The position numbers were made by a program, and so were the translations under genes. From Clostridiaceae bacterium (GTDB lineage Bacteria; Bacillota; Clostridia; Peptostreptococcales; Natronincolaceae): a stretch of 64,000 bases of DNA. The stretch covers positions 33,461-97,460 of the forward strand of contig JAHDLO010000012.1 in NCBI GenBank assembly GCA_018432235.1, in the 5' to 3' direction. Under the pieces are notes generated by a model, which had not been told where the DNA came from, searched no databases, and saw nothing but the letters and a program-made list of their open reading frames with translations. Shown here one piece after another: positions 34,854 to 43,361 of this stretch. The first letter of the stretch is position 1. Each line of letters begins with the position of its first letter.

Positions 34854-35456
34854 ATGGCTAATAATACAATGTTTAGACGTCGTGGCGACCAGCTTGAAAA
34901 CGCTATATATGAGGTAGCCTACCGTCTGTTAACGACTGAGGGCTTTAACGCTATTAATTTTGCTCGCATAGCGAGAGAAGCGAAGACAAGCCGTTCTGTT
35001 ATATACAGACATTGGGATACTGCGTTTGATTTAGTCTTTGAGACAGTTCACAATCGCTTTCAAGAATTAGAGGACGAAAGTCAAAAAACAAGTTTTGACA
35101 AAGGTAATCTACGTGACAATCTTCTACTAATAGGTCAAATGTTCATAAAACAGTTGAATAGTTTCCCATTGGAATTCAACCGTATGGTTTTATATGAGAT
35201 GCAAAATAGTCCCAAGCGTATAAAGGAAATGCTAGCAGAAGCAAGAAAGAGCCATCTCCAAATAATGGACCATATTCTGCTAATAGCAATCGAAAAAAAA
35301 GAAATAGCTAAAATGCCTATAGTAGAAACGAAATTAGCATTGTTTCAACTGATTCGTCATGCAATTATTTTAGAAAATGAACCTGTTTCAGATAAAAAAC
35401 TTGAAGCTTTAGTTGATTTCATTGTGTTACCCGCTATTCTAAGGGGAGCAGAATAG
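34854..35456 (+). CDS. TetR family regulator
   Basis: A 200-residue protein with the N-terminal TetR helix-turn-helix (AIYEVAYRLLTTEGFNAINF, TSRSVIYRHWDTAFDLV) and an all-helical ligand and dimer domain. GGAGGG lies upstream of the ATG. The gene downstream is a broken SRPBCC protein, so its real target may be lost; the upstream dyads point to self-control. Confidence 0.88.
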   Translation: MANNTMFRRRGDQLENAIYEVAYRLLTTEGFNAINFARIAREAKTSRSVIYRHWDTAFDLVFETVHNRFQELEDESQKTSFDKGNLRDNLLLIGQMFIKQLNSFPLEFNRMVLYEMQNSPKRIKEMLAEARKSHLQIMDHILLIAIEKKEIAKMPIVETKLALFQLIRHAIILENEPVSDKKLEALVDFIVLPAILRGAE

Positions 35457-35707
35457 AAAGCGAAGGAACAAATCTTTAAGGGTCCTTGGGTTCGCGCATG
35501 TAAAAATTGTTTGTATTCTACCTAGAATGGTATAAAGCAAATATGTAAATATAATTACTGCAATTTATATAAAAGTTTACTTTTCTATTAGTTTAGAAAT
35601 CGGATAATTATGCGAAATAATAGCCTAAGGAGCATGATTACAGTATGCTATTTGGTGTGAAAGTCTTTTCTTTATAAACATTTAAAGTTTTTATTAGGAG
35701 GGAAAAT

Positions 35708-36142
35708 ATGATAGAAACTCAATTTTCAATCGAAATTAATGCCTCTAAAGAAAGAGTCTGGTCAACCCTTTAGGAGGATAAAACGTTCCGCGAATGGGCA
35801 AATATTATTGATGAAGGCACATATATGAAGGGCGTAATGAAACAAGGAAGTGAAGTCCAGTTTTTATCAGCTGAAAATGGCTACGGTGTAACAAGCCTTG
35901 TAGATAAGCTCAATCCCAATGAGTTTGTATTATTCAAGCACAGTGCAGACACACAAGAAAGTGGGCAGCAGGAACGCGAAAAAGAGTGGACTGGGGGGAC
36001 AGAGAGCTATTCCCTTACCGAAAAAAATGGAGTCACATCATTAATTGTTAAAACCGATATTCCACAAGAACTAGTAGAAATATTTAATGAAAGGATTCCC
36101 AAGGCTCTAGAGTGTATAAAAGCTCTAGCGGAAAAAATTTAG
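35708..36142 (+). pseudogene. SRPBCC/AHSA1-like protein with in-frame TAG
   Basis: Read through the stop, this is a 144-codon SRPBCC (START-like) protein starting MIETQFSIEINASKERVWST, with a good GGAGGG site. Codon 22 is TAG (35771-35773), where the family has Trp, so a single TGG-to-TAG change is likely. The remaining frame is intact to the stop at 36140, which suggests a recent mutation, a sequencing error or suppression. The family binds hydrophobic ligands or assists folding; function here unknown. Confidence 0.7.
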
Positions 36143-36148
36143 TGCTAT

Positions 36149-36180
36149 GCTCCCTCGGACTGATGTTTAAGGGGGCTTTT
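36149..36180 (+). terminator. Intrinsic terminator
   Basis: GCTCCCT (36149-36155) pairs with AGGGGGC (36170-36176, one GU pair), followed by TTTT. Confidence 0.65.
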
Positions 36181-36255
36181 ACTTTAGGTGGGCTTAACTT
36201 TACTCAGAATTAAAGATAATTCATAAGTTTATTGTTAATAGTAGGATTGCTCATA

Positions 36256-36300
36256 TTGACATTGAAGTTCAAGTAGACTACAATATAACTACCGAACGGT
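36256..36300 (+). promoter_or_regulatory. Promoter and TetR operator
   Basis: TTGACA (36256-36261), 17 bases, TACAAT (36279-36284). Then ACCG-AA-CGGT (36291-36300), the core of many TetR-family operators, covers the start region. The TetR gene at 36331 follows. Confidence 0.75.
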
Positions 36301-36330
36301 CGTAAGTTAATTTGTGAGAGGAGAATTTTT

Positions 36331-36918
36331 ATGTCAAAGGCATATGAAATTAAAAACGTCGCCCTAGAGTTATTTGCATATAAGGGCTATGAGGGAACCT
36401 CTATTGAAAATATAGCAGCTGAAGTTGGAATTAAAAAGGCATCAATATACTCACATATAAAAAGTAAGGAGGAGCTCTTCATCACTTTGCTTGAGGATGT
36501 GCTAGAGTGGGATAAGAATTATTTTAATGGATTGTTAGAGAATAACACAAATATTGATGTAAAGGAAAAGATATATTTATTTTTTCATCATTATTGCAGG
36601 GTTTATCAAGAGGCGCCTAACCGTAATAAAATGATGTTCTTAAATAGAGCAATGATTTTCCCACCTGAATTTTTGAAAGAGAAAGCACAACTGATTTTTA
36701 CCGATAATGAAGTTATGTTTAGCTCTATGCTAATTGGAGTTATTCAAGAAGGCTTAGTAAGTGGTGTAATTAGGGACATGCCTATCGACGATATCATTTC
36801 TTTTTTCTATTGCACTGTCGATGGACTATTTGTTGAATCCTGCTATTATACTCAGGATGAATATAATAGGAGATCACATTCAATATGGTCTCTATTCTGG
36901 CACGCAATAAAAGCATAG
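36331..36918 (+). CDS. TetR family regulator
   Basis: A 195-residue regulator with the N-terminal helix-turn-helix ELFAYKGYEGTSIENIAAEV and KKASIYSHIKSKEELF, and a C-terminal helical domain (TetR_C-like). Strong consensus promoter with an ACCG/CGGT dyad upstream indicates autorepression. The CsaA-like gene starts 21 bases after its stop and the DMT gene follows that, so it may head a small operon. Confidence 0.9.
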   Translation: MSKAYEIKNVALELFAYKGYEGTSIENIAAEVGIKKASIYSHIKSKEELFITLLEDVLEWDKNYFNGLLENNTNIDVKEKIYLFFHHYCRVYQEAPNRNKMMFLNRAMIFPPEFLKEKAQLIFTDNEVMFSSMLIGVIQEGLVSGVIRDMPIDDIISFFYCTVDGLFVESCYYTQDEYNRRSHSIWSLFWHAIKA

Positions 36919-36938
36919 AAAAGCGAGGAGAATTAAAA

Positions 36939-37289
36939 ATGAACCGTAGTGTTAAGCCAATTATTGGTTTTGAGGAACTAGATAAAATTGATATTAGAGT
37001 AGGGACAATAATAACAGTCGAGAATATTGAAAAATCAGATAAAATGCTAAAGCTGATTGTTGATTTTGGCGACTTCGAACGCTGCATATTAGTAGGGATG
37101 AAGAAGGAAAGGGATAATCCAAAAGAAATTGAAGGGAAGCAAGCACTATTTGTAGTAAACCTAGCGCCTAAAAAAATGTTTGGTGAAATATCTGAAGGTA
37201 TGTTATTTGATATTGGTTATGCTGATGGGATAACCCCTGTATTAGCACAACCAGAAAAACCTGTGCCCAGTGGCACAAGAGCAGGTTGA
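36939..37289 (+). CDS. CsaA-like tRNA-binding domain protein
   Basis: A 116-residue single-domain protein of the tRNA-binding (EMAP-like) OB fold: DKIDIRVGTIITVENIEKSD, GMKKERDNP in place of the common S-motif region, and VVNLAPKKMFGEISEGMLF. CsaA-type proteins act as small RNA-binding or chaperone-like proteins. ATG 36939 follows GAGGAGAA; the frame opens 18 codons earlier inside the TetR gene. Confidence 0.85.
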   Translation: MNRSVKPIIGFEELDKIDIRVGTIITVENIEKSDKMLKLIVDFGDFERCILVGMKKERDNPKEIEGKQALFVVNLAPKKMFGEISEGMLFDIGYADGITPVLAQPEKPVPSGTRAG

Positions 37290-37294
37290 TTAGC

Positions 37295-37720
37295 ATGAAC
37301 TTAAATTATTGGTCTATTATCATAATTATAGCTTCGACATTGCTTTATCATATATCGCAGAAATCTATACCTACAAATATAAATCCAGTTGTATCCATGC
37401 TAGTAACATATTTGACAGCAATAATAATATCTATAGCAGTATATCCATTTTTCAAACAAGACAGTAGTTTTATCAACGAATTAAGGAAGGTTAATTGGGC
37501 AGTCTTTGCATTAGGATTAGCAGTGCTGGGGATTGAAATCGGCTTCCGGTATGCCTATAGAACAGGCTGGGATATTAGTAAGGCTAATTTGATTGCAAGC
37601 TCAATAATAGTTGTGTTACTAATACCTATCGGAATGCTCTTATATAGTGAGAGGGTTTCATTAACTAATGCAATAGGAGTGATATTTTGCCTTATTGGTG
37701 TAAGTCTAATTAATAGGTAG
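37295..37720 (+). CDS. Half-size DMT/EamA-like transporter
   Basis: A 141-residue protein with five membrane segments, equal to one EamA repeat. Single-repeat DMT proteins work as dimers, like small multidrug or metabolite exporters. The terminal WDISKANLIASSIIVVLLIP helix and the VSLTNAIGVIFCLIGVSLI segment fit. The ATG at 37295 lies five bases after the CsaA-like stop. A decayed copy of its 5' end occurs at about 38337-38395. Confidence 0.75.
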   Translation: MNLNYWSIIIIIASTLLYHISQKSIPTNINPVVSMLVTYLTAIIISIAVYPFFKQDSSFINELRKVNWAVFALGLAVLGIEIGFRYAYRTGWDISKANLIASSIIVVLLIPIGMLLYSERVSLTNAIGVIFCLIGVSLINR

Positions 37721-37759
37721 TGGGTGGAAGCGGTTAGAACTGTGGAAAGGATGATTTGA

Positions 37760-38326
37760 ATGACCGATATGGAAAACATACTTAATATAACAACAAGAGA
37801 AGAGCTAAGGAGTTGGCTACAGGCTAATTGTAATATTGAAAAATGCTGCTGGGTGGTCGTAAGTGTTACCCCACAACCAGACACTTTACTTTACTTGGAT
37901 GCAGTAGAGGAGGCTCTTTGCTTTGGATGGATAGATAGCGTTAAAAAGAAAAATTCTCAGAATCAGCTTCTTCAAAGATTATCCCCTAGAGCAAAGAGAA
38001 GTTCATGGACGGAGCTAAATAAAGAACGAGTACGACGTCTTGAAAAGCTTGGGCTTATGACAGATAATGGGAGAAAAGTGCTACCAGATATGAGCAGTGA
38101 TGCATTTATAATCGATGAGGTTATTGAGAAAAGATTGAAGGAAGATGAGGAAACATATTCTAATTTCATGAAATTCCCAGAGCTTTATAGGAGAATAAGA
38201 ATAGACACAATCAATCAGGTGAAGAATCAACCTGAGTTATTTATAAAGAGATTAGATAAATTTATAGAAAATACAAAGCAAGGCAAGATGTATGGCGCAT
38301 GGAATGATAATGGTCGCCTGAACTAA
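37760..38326 (+). CDS. YdeI/OmpD-associated family protein
   Basis: A 188-residue soluble protein. The N-terminal half (REELRSWLQANCNIEKCCWV, VEEALCFGWIDSVKKK, RLSPRAKRSSWTELNKERV) is the conserved YdeI core, and a helical C-terminal tail (about 120-180) matches the OmpD-associated region. The family is linked to stress or bacteriocin protection, without a known biochemical activity. The ATG follows GAAAGGA. Confidence 0.85.
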   Translation: MTDMENILNITTREELRSWLQANCNIEKCCWVVVSVTPQPDTLLYLDAVEEALCFGWIDSVKKKNSQNQLLQRLSPRAKRSSWTELNKERVRRLEKLGLMTDNGRKVLPDMSSDAFIIDEVIEKRLKEDEETYSNFMKFPELYRRIRIDTINQVKNQPELFIKRLDKFIENTKQGKMYGAWNDNGRLN

Positions 38327-38336
38327 TATTATATGT

Positions 38337-38395
38337 TCGCTTGACATTGCTTTATCATGTAGGACTGAAACTCATATCTTCAAATATAAACCACC
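38337..38395. repeat. Degenerate duplicate of the DMT gene 5' end
   Basis: About 55 bases with GACATTGCTTTATCAT and CAAATATAAA at the same spacing also occur at 37337-37385 inside the DMT gene. Similarity stops at the terminator. This is a leftover of a partial duplication or a lost second DMT gene. Confidence 0.55.
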
Positions 38396-38420
38396 TCTTA
38401 GGATAGCGAGGTGGTTTTCT
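38389..38420 (+). terminator. Intrinsic terminator
   Basis: AACCACCTC (38389-38397) pairs with GAGGTGGTT (38408-38416), then TTCTT. Confidence 0.75.
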
Positions 38421-38581
38421 TATGTAAATTTTAATCATTTATTCAGTAATTATTAAATTAATACTAAGAGATATTTAAACCTTTTTTATTACGATTGACC
38501 TACAGCGAAATATTTTTAAAAGTGGCTTTGTAGGAACACGACAAATGAGTTGGAAATTAAATACGAAGGGATATGATAAGA

Positions 38582-39133
38582 ATGGAATATATTAATGAAT
38601 TTAATGCAGCAATTGCTGATCTTTTAGACAGTCCCCTTGTTCAATCAATGAATCAGCTGGAGCAGCATTCAAAAAATGCAACTTTATTGGATCATTTGGT
38701 TTACACCTCTTATATAAGCTATATCTTATGTAAACGATTGGGCTTAAATGAAATTGCTGCTGCAAGAGGCGCACTACTCCATGATTTTAGAACAAAGGAT
38801 ATAAAGTCTTTTATTTATAGCATTTTTACCCATAGTGAATTAGCAATGAAAGAAGCAAACACACATTTTAATTTAACCGAGCTTGAACAGGATATCATAA
38901 AAAAACATATGTGGCCAGCTACACCATTTTTGTTTCCGAAGTATAAAGAATCTTTTCTTGTATGCATGGTAGATAAATATTGTGCAACAATGGAGCTATT
39001 GGGGTTATACAAAAAAACTAAAACTACAAGGAAATTATACAGTTTAGTACAGGCTACAGGTAGAAGTAGTATTATAAATTTTGAAAAAAGAATGGCAGCT
39101 AGAGTTGAAACAAAGAATGTAGCCGTTTTATAG
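38582..39133 (+). CDS. HD-domain phosphohydrolase
   Basis: A 183-residue protein with a small HD fold: His in LLDHLVYTSYIS, the paired RGALLHDF near residue 62, and a later KHMWPATPF with an Asp in MVDKYCATME. These ligands are typical of metal-dependent phosphohydrolases of the YfbR/uncharacterised HD group. The ATG at 38582 is chosen as it lies ten bases after GAAGGGA, while the ATG at 38573 is too close. Substrate unknown. Confidence 0.82.
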   Translation: MEYINEFNAAIADLLDSPLVQSMNQLEQHSKNATLLDHLVYTSYISYILCKRLGLNEIAAARGALLHDFRTKDIKSFIYSIFTHSELAMKEANTHFNLTELEQDIIKKHMWPATPFLFPKYKESFLVCMVDKYCATMELLGLYKKTKTTRKLYSLVQATGRSSIINFEKRMAARVETKNVAVL

Positions 39134-39326
39134 GGAAAATTATATGGAAGTAGATAGAGCAGATGTGAACAAAATAAACCAGTCGCGGAACAGGCACCTT
39201 CAAATGGGGTTATTCTAGGGGAAGATATAGTATTCAACAAGCTATATTAGAAATACTAGAGCAGCCATAGCCAGGTTTAGAACTGTTTCATGGAAGCCAC
39301 TCTTGATATTGCTTTAAGAAGTGATA
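39134..39326. other. Gap without recognised gene
   Basis: Contains no ORF with a ribosome site and no strong repeat. It ends in the terminator at 39327. Confidence 0.5.
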
Positions 39327-39374
39327 AAAAAGAACAATTCTTCAAATGTATTAGTGAAGAGTTGTTCTTTTTAA
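39327..39374 (+). terminator. Intrinsic terminator
   Basis: AAAGAACAATTCTTCA-type arm (39327-39343) pairs with TGAAGAGTTGTTCTTT (39355-39370), followed by T residues. Confidence 0.7.
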
Positions 39375-39532
39375 TTACTTTTTGATTTCTGGTTTATCTA
39401 ATTTCTATACTATACCCATATTTAATAGAATTTTAATATTTAACCTATAGATTCTTAATATTTTTACTGGTTTCTGTTAATTATTTATTATTACTCTAAG
39501 ATAAAGGCAAAAAACAAACTAGGAGGGTTAGT

Positions 39533-39796
39533 ATGGAAAGAAAAAAATTATTGGAGATATGTGGACTTAATAAAACCTTTGGGGATAGAAAGGTAATAGA
39601 AAATTTCAATCTTAGGGTTGATGAGGGAGATATATATGGATTTCTTGGAGAAAATGGGTCAGGAAAAACAACAACAATTAGAATGATGTTAGGTCTTATA
39701 TTTCCAGACTCTGGTCAAGTAAAAGTTGGTGGAAAGGGATTATACAATAGTGGTTGTAGCGTGGATAAAAACCAGTATCAGAATATGGAAGCATGA
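39533..39796 (+). pseudogene. Truncated ABC ATPase (N-terminal third)
   Basis: Starts with a strong AGGAGGG site and a normal ATPase N-terminus: LNKTFGDRKVIENFNL and Walker A GENGSGKTTTIRMMLGL. After about 75 residues similarity ends, and the frame closes at 87. Signature and Walker B motifs are missing. The rest has been deleted and replaced by unrelated sequence. Confidence 0.8.
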
Positions 39797-40016
39797 TCCT
39801 CCTTTTGGTTGTTCGTTTTGTCGTGATTCAATTATACCAAAACTAAGAGGTTTCATGCTCTTTTATTGTCAAAAACTATTGAATTTTCAAAGATTATAGA
39901 TTTAAATCAGGTGAATTATGATGAAGTGGTTGGAAATTGGCACGTTAACCGTAGATGATTACAAGAAAGCACTTAGAATAAAGCTGGCTAAAGAGCTATA
40001 AAAAGGATTGTAAAAA
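39797..40016. other. Remnant region
   Basis: Short broken frames only, for example VVGNWHVN near 39926. It lies between two truncated ATPase-type fragments and looks like the scar of a deletion. Confidence 0.4.
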
Positions 40017-40103
40017 AACCTGTATATCCTGGATGAACCAACCACTGGTCTTCATGAAGAGGATGTCGAAAAAGTCATTGTTTTTCTTGCGCGCGACCTA
40101 TAG
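40017..40103 (+). pseudogene. UvrA-like fragment
   Basis: The frame reads NLYILDEPTTGLHEEDVEKV and stops at 40103. YILDEPTTGLH is the Walker B region of UvrA and its drug-resistance paralogues, not of ordinary ABC exporters (GLDP). There is no start and no upstream part. It overlaps the 3' end of the convergent XRE gene. Confidence 0.6.
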
Positions 40104-40899
40104 CAAATAGAATAATAGCAATGACTACAAGAATGGCGACGGACATCAGATTCCAAACATCGAAGCCTCCATCATTCAGTATTCGGCCTAATATAAATGC
40201 AATTACAATGTTTGCGGTTGCGCCGATCAATGAAGAGGCTGCTAGCTTACTCCAAATACTTAACTTTGATGCAAACACAATACGAATCAACCATAGAATG
40301 ACTATTCCCGCAATGATCATTGGAATAGCGATGGTGGAGAACCAACCGCCGCCAGTAAAACGGTCAATTATATATAGCAACGGAAAGACAAAAATGCTGG
40401 TGAAAAGAAGTGCAATATCAATACCACGTTTCTTGAACAAAAAAAGAGGGATCATGCACAGCCATGTGAAGATAATGGAGCTTATTGGTAAAACCGACCA
40501 CGTAAATTCATCGTTTATAGCGAAGTCTACAATTGACGTTGTAATAATTCCAGCAAGACCCAGAGCCAAAAAGGAAAGCAAGACCATGCGCGGCATTTTT
40601 TTGCTGCGAGTTTCATAGACACTGTTAGCGTAGTCTAAGGTTTTTTTTATAATTGTATCGTCGTTATCGTCCTCGCCATCAGACTCTTGGTCTGGATTTT
40701 CGGTTTTCCCTTTTAATAATTCACTTACATTCACATCCAGTGCCGCGGCCAATGGTTCCAGATAACTAATATCTGGATAGCCGTTCCCACGTTCCCACTT
40801 TGATACCGCCTTATCAGTAACGCCCAGCTTGTCAGCCAGTTGTTTTTGTGTTAGCCCCTTTTCTTTTCTGCGCTTTGCTATTATATCTGCCATATTCAT
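40075..40899 (-). CDS. XRE regulator with C-terminal membrane domain
   Basis: A 274-residue protein. The N-terminal helix-turn-helix (ADIIAKRRKEKGLTQKQLAD, VTDKAVSKWERGNGYPDISY) is followed by an acidic linker (about 75-90, ESDGEDDNDD) and then five or six membrane segments (about 108-270). Membrane-tethered XRE proteins are common in Clostridia and presumably couple a membrane signal to gene control. The start is the ATG at 40899; an ACCACCTTTTAC region upstream gives an AAAGGTGG ribosome site on the minus strand. Target unknown. Confidence 0.85.
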   Translation of the reverse strand: MNMADIIAKRRKEKGLTQKQLADKLGVTDKAVSKWERGNGYPDISYLEPLAAALDVNVSELLKGKTENPDQESDGEDDNDDTIIKKTLDYANSVYETRSKKMPRMVLLSFLALGLAGIITTSIVDFAINDEFTWSVLPISSIIFTWLCMIPLFLFKKRGIDIALLFTSIFVFPLLYIIDRFTGGGWFSTIAIPMIIAGIVILWLIRIVFASKLSIWSKLAASSLIGATANIVIAFILGRILNDGGFDVWNLMSVAILVVIAIILFAIGRAQEKQ

Positions 40900-41295
40900 G
40901 TTTTTCTAACCACCTTTTACTTAGAATACTTATAATCTAACAATCTTTCGTATCGAAAGCAACCGCTAATTCGCAGAATGCTAGGTAAACGCATCGTAGA
41001 CATTCATCAAGCTCCTATAAAACAAGATTCTAGTTCTATCATCAGTCAATTGCAAATTTAATGAGCTTGTTCGTCCTTTCCTACAAGCGTAGTAGCTATA
41101 TTATTGTTCGCTCACTATCTATTTCAACAGTTAATTAAATTTTATCAGTTTATTAAAATATCTTCAACGAAAAGAAAGGAGCCGCCGACAAAATGCCGCC
41201 GCTCCCCGCTTTTGCTCTATCCTGAACGTGGATGGAGCAATTATAACAGGTAGAAGACGAGATTGAAAAGCTCAGGTGTCAATATAGGTAAACCC
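40900..41295. other. Intergenic region
   Basis: Promoter region of the XRE gene and 3' region of the HxlR gene. A GC-rich piece at 41176-41210 (GGAGCCGCCG...GCCGCTCC) contrasts with the AT-rich surroundings and may be foreign. No gene seen. Confidence 0.45.
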
Positions 41296-41661
41296 TTATT
41301 TATCCATATACTTCAATTTCCATTCTAACATTTCTCTAAATACAGGAATAAAGTCTAAGCCTTTCTGACTCAGAAAGTATTCGACCTTTGGTGGAATTTG
41401 TGGGTATTCCTTTCTTATAATTATACCGTCGGATTCCAACTCTTTTAGTTGAGTACTAAGCATTTTATGTGTGATTGGTGCAAGTTCTTTTTTAAGCTCG
41501 CCATAGCGAAGAATTCTATTAAAACCAAGCTTGTATATGATGCGTAGCTTCCACTTTCCTCCAATCATGTTTACTACTTCCTCTAGAGCTGGATATCCAA
41601 GTCCTTCAAATTTAATACATTCTTCTTGCTCCTTCATTGACCTATCATCAACTGATTTCAT
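41296..41661 (-). CDS. HxlR family regulator
   Basis: A 121-residue winged-helix protein with the HxlR pattern GGKWKLRIIYKL, RYGELKKELAPITHKMLSTQ and VEYFLSQKG. One Cys lies near the N-terminus (EECIKFEG); HxlR/HypR proteins often sense electrophiles through such a Cys. It is divergent from the SDR gene at 41780, which is the likely target. Confidence 0.9.
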   Translation of the reverse strand: MKSVDDRSMKEQEECIKFEGLGYPALEEVVNMIGGKWKLRIIYKLGFNRILRYGELKKELAPITHKMLSTQLKELESDGIIIRKEYPQIPPKVEYFLSQKGLDFIPVFREMLEWKLKYMDK

Positions 41662-41689
41662 TCTATTACTCTCCTTTTGTATAGTATAT

Positions 41690-41735
41690 TTATAAAAAGT
41701 GCGTACTTTCTTTTTTATATACTTAAATTATAATG
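41690..41735. promoter_or_regulatory. Shared operator/promoter of HxlR and SDR genes
   Basis: AAAGT-GCGT-ACTTT (41696-41709) lies in the middle of the 118-base divergent gap, flanked by AGTATAT and ATATACT. An ATTATAAT -10-like element at 41727-41734 faces the SDR gene. Confidence 0.6.
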
Positions 41736-41779
41736 ATATTATATTTAGTTTTCAATAGTAAGAGTGAAGGAGGATTCAA

Positions 41780-42619
41780 ATGAGGACATTTATAATTACT
41801 GGTGGAACAAGTGGTATAGGTAAAGGCCTGGCAATGCATTATTTGAATAATGGTGACAGGGTAATTGCTATAGGTAGTTCAGCTGCTAAAGGAGAACTGT
41901 TTTACGAAGAAGCAAAAAAAGCAGGAGCGCAGGATAGCGCTATATATATTCAAGCTGACCTAAGCTTAGTGAAAGAAAACTATAGAGTTATTGAAGAAAT
42001 AAAAAGCAGGTTTACAGCTATAGATGCTTTAGTACTGTGTGCACAATATCAAAAGAATACTAAATCAATTATTAGAACAAAAGAAAACTTTGTATTCTCT
42101 TTTGGACTTTATTATTTGAGCCGTTATATACTTAGCTACGGCTTGAAGGATCGTTTGGAGAATGCGTCAAAGCCTGTTATTTTAAATGTATGCGCTCCCG
42201 GTATGAAGGGGACAGTAAACTGGGAGGATTTACAATCTGAAAAAAATTATAGCAACATTAAATCAATCATGCATGGAAGCAGATTAAATGATTTATTAGG
42301 TGTTTCGTTTGCGACAAATAATAAAGAAACAAAGATAAGATATATTTTATTCAATCCAGGTGCCGTACAGACAAATGGAACAATGGAAGCCTTTGAACAA
42401 CCAATCATGAGAGCATTGACGAAATTATTATATAAATTAATAGGAAGCTCCGTAGAAAAGGCCATCCAGCCTATTATTAGATTGTTGGAAAGTCCTCCAG
42501 CTGCAGCTTTGTCTGCCTATATGAAAAATCAAGAAGTCAGCTTAACTATGGAAACGTTTAATAATAACAATGCTCAAAATCTAAATAAAATAACTGAAGA
42601 GTATGTAAAACAGATTTAG
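41780..42619 (+). CDS. SDR family oxidoreductase
   Basis: A 279-residue protein. TGGTSGIGKG at residue 7 binds NAD(P). The usual YxxxK of the active site is not clear: the region NVCAPGMKGTVNWEDL is followed by SIMHGSRLNDLL, where Tyr is absent, so it may be a non-classical member of the human WWOX/retinol-dehydrogenase-like group or have lost activity. It is paired divergently with HxlR, a common electrophile/quinone-response arrangement. GGAGG precedes the ATG. Confidence 0.8.
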   Translation: MRTFIITGGTSGIGKGLAMHYLNNGDRVIAIGSSAAKGELFYEEAKKAGAQDSAIYIQADLSLVKENYRVIEEIKSRFTAIDALVLCAQYQKNTKSIIRTKENFVFSFGLYYLSRYILSYGLKDRLENASKPVILNVCAPGMKGTVNWEDLQSEKNYSNIKSIMHGSRLNDLLGVSFATNNKETKIRYILFNPGAVQTNGTMEAFEQPIMRALTKLLYKLIGSSVEKAIQPIIRLLESPPAAALSAYMKNQEVSLTMETFNNNNAQNLNKITEEYVKQI

Positions 42620-42719
42620 TTTGGTTTTTAAATTAATCGAACTTTAGCTTGAAAAATTCGATTTATCATTGATACTTCTCACATCGGAGTTTAGGAACTT
42701 AATTAGAGGTGAGATTTTT

Positions 42720-42815
42720 ATTGTGGAGATTCATACATCGTATTTTGATCCTCCAAAGACTTTACCAACAGAAAATATATTTAAGGTAAGATAATCAATA
42801 ATAAAGAAATTACAT
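42720..42815 (-). pseudogene. Remnant of a YdcZ-type transporter gene
   Basis: GAGATTCATACAT at 42726 and ACAGAAAATATATTTAAGGTAAG (with interruptions) at 42769 correspond to GAGATTCATACAT at 44582 and TAGAAAATATGTTTAAAGTTAAG at 44679, the 3' end of the YdcZ gene. A matching terminator-like stretch (TTAGAGGTGAGATTTTT against CTAGAGGTGCGTTTTTT) precedes both. Most of the gene is deleted. Confidence 0.6.
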
Positions 42816-43047
42816 AGAAGAAAAGTATGATGATAATATAGATGATATAACGATTATAATGCAGGGTGTATGTAGGTCCTGTATGAAAAAAACAAATAAT
42901 TAAATGCAACATTTTACTTAAACTGAATGGATTGATAATCAATCAACATAAAATAGTCTACTATATTCTTTAAAAGTATGATATCTACAGTACAATATAT
43001 GATAAGTAATATTCAGGTATGGGGAATAAGAGAATAAGAGCATGATG

Positions 43048-43105
43048 TGTAAGGTTAACTTGACACTAAAATGTAATAATGCTACAGTGAATATGTAAGG
43101 TTAAC
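43048..43105 (+). promoter_or_regulatory. Promoter flanked by TGTAAGGTTAAC direct repeats
   Basis: TGTAAGGTTAAC occurs at 43048-43059 and again at 43094-43105, 46 bases apart. Between them TTGACA (43060-43065), 17 bases, TACAGT (43083-43088) form the promoter. The repeats sit just upstream of -35 and on the start region, suiting repression by the small XRE protein encoded next. Confidence 0.7.
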
Positions 43106-43124
43106 ATTACAGGAGTGATAATAC

Positions 43125-43361
43125 ATGAAAAATAAATTAAAGCAGTTTCGCGATTCTTTGGGGCTAACCCAAGAGCAATTGGGTGAACTTGTAGGTGTAT
43201 CAAGACAGGCAATTAACTCAATTGAAACAGAGAAGTTTGAGCCATCAATATGGCTGGCTTATGACATAGCTAAAGTATTTCATAGTACTATAGAAGAGAT
43301 TTTTCTTTTTGAAGAAAGCGAAAGAAAATCTAGAGCTGAGCAAAGTAGAGGTGTAGTGTAG
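43125..43361 (+). CDS. Small XRE/Cro-like regulator
   Basis: A 78-residue helix-turn-helix protein: FRDSLGLTQEQLGELVGVSR and QAINSIETEKFEPSIWLAYD, with a short helical tail rich in Glu and Arg. Such YozG-like proteins usually repress their own operon. The peptide deformylase ATG directly follows the stop, so the two are co-translated, which is an unusual partner for this regulator. Direct repeats flank the promoter. Confidence 0.9.
   Translation: MKNKLKQFRDSLGLTQEQLGELVGVSRQAINSIETEKFEPSIWLAYDIAKVFHSTIEEIFLFEESERKSRAEQSRGVV

Noticed and set aside
35708..36142. TAG as pyrrolysine codon
   Set aside because: No pyl genes are visible, the gene is not a methylamine methyltransferase, and the position fits a Trp-to-stop mutation.
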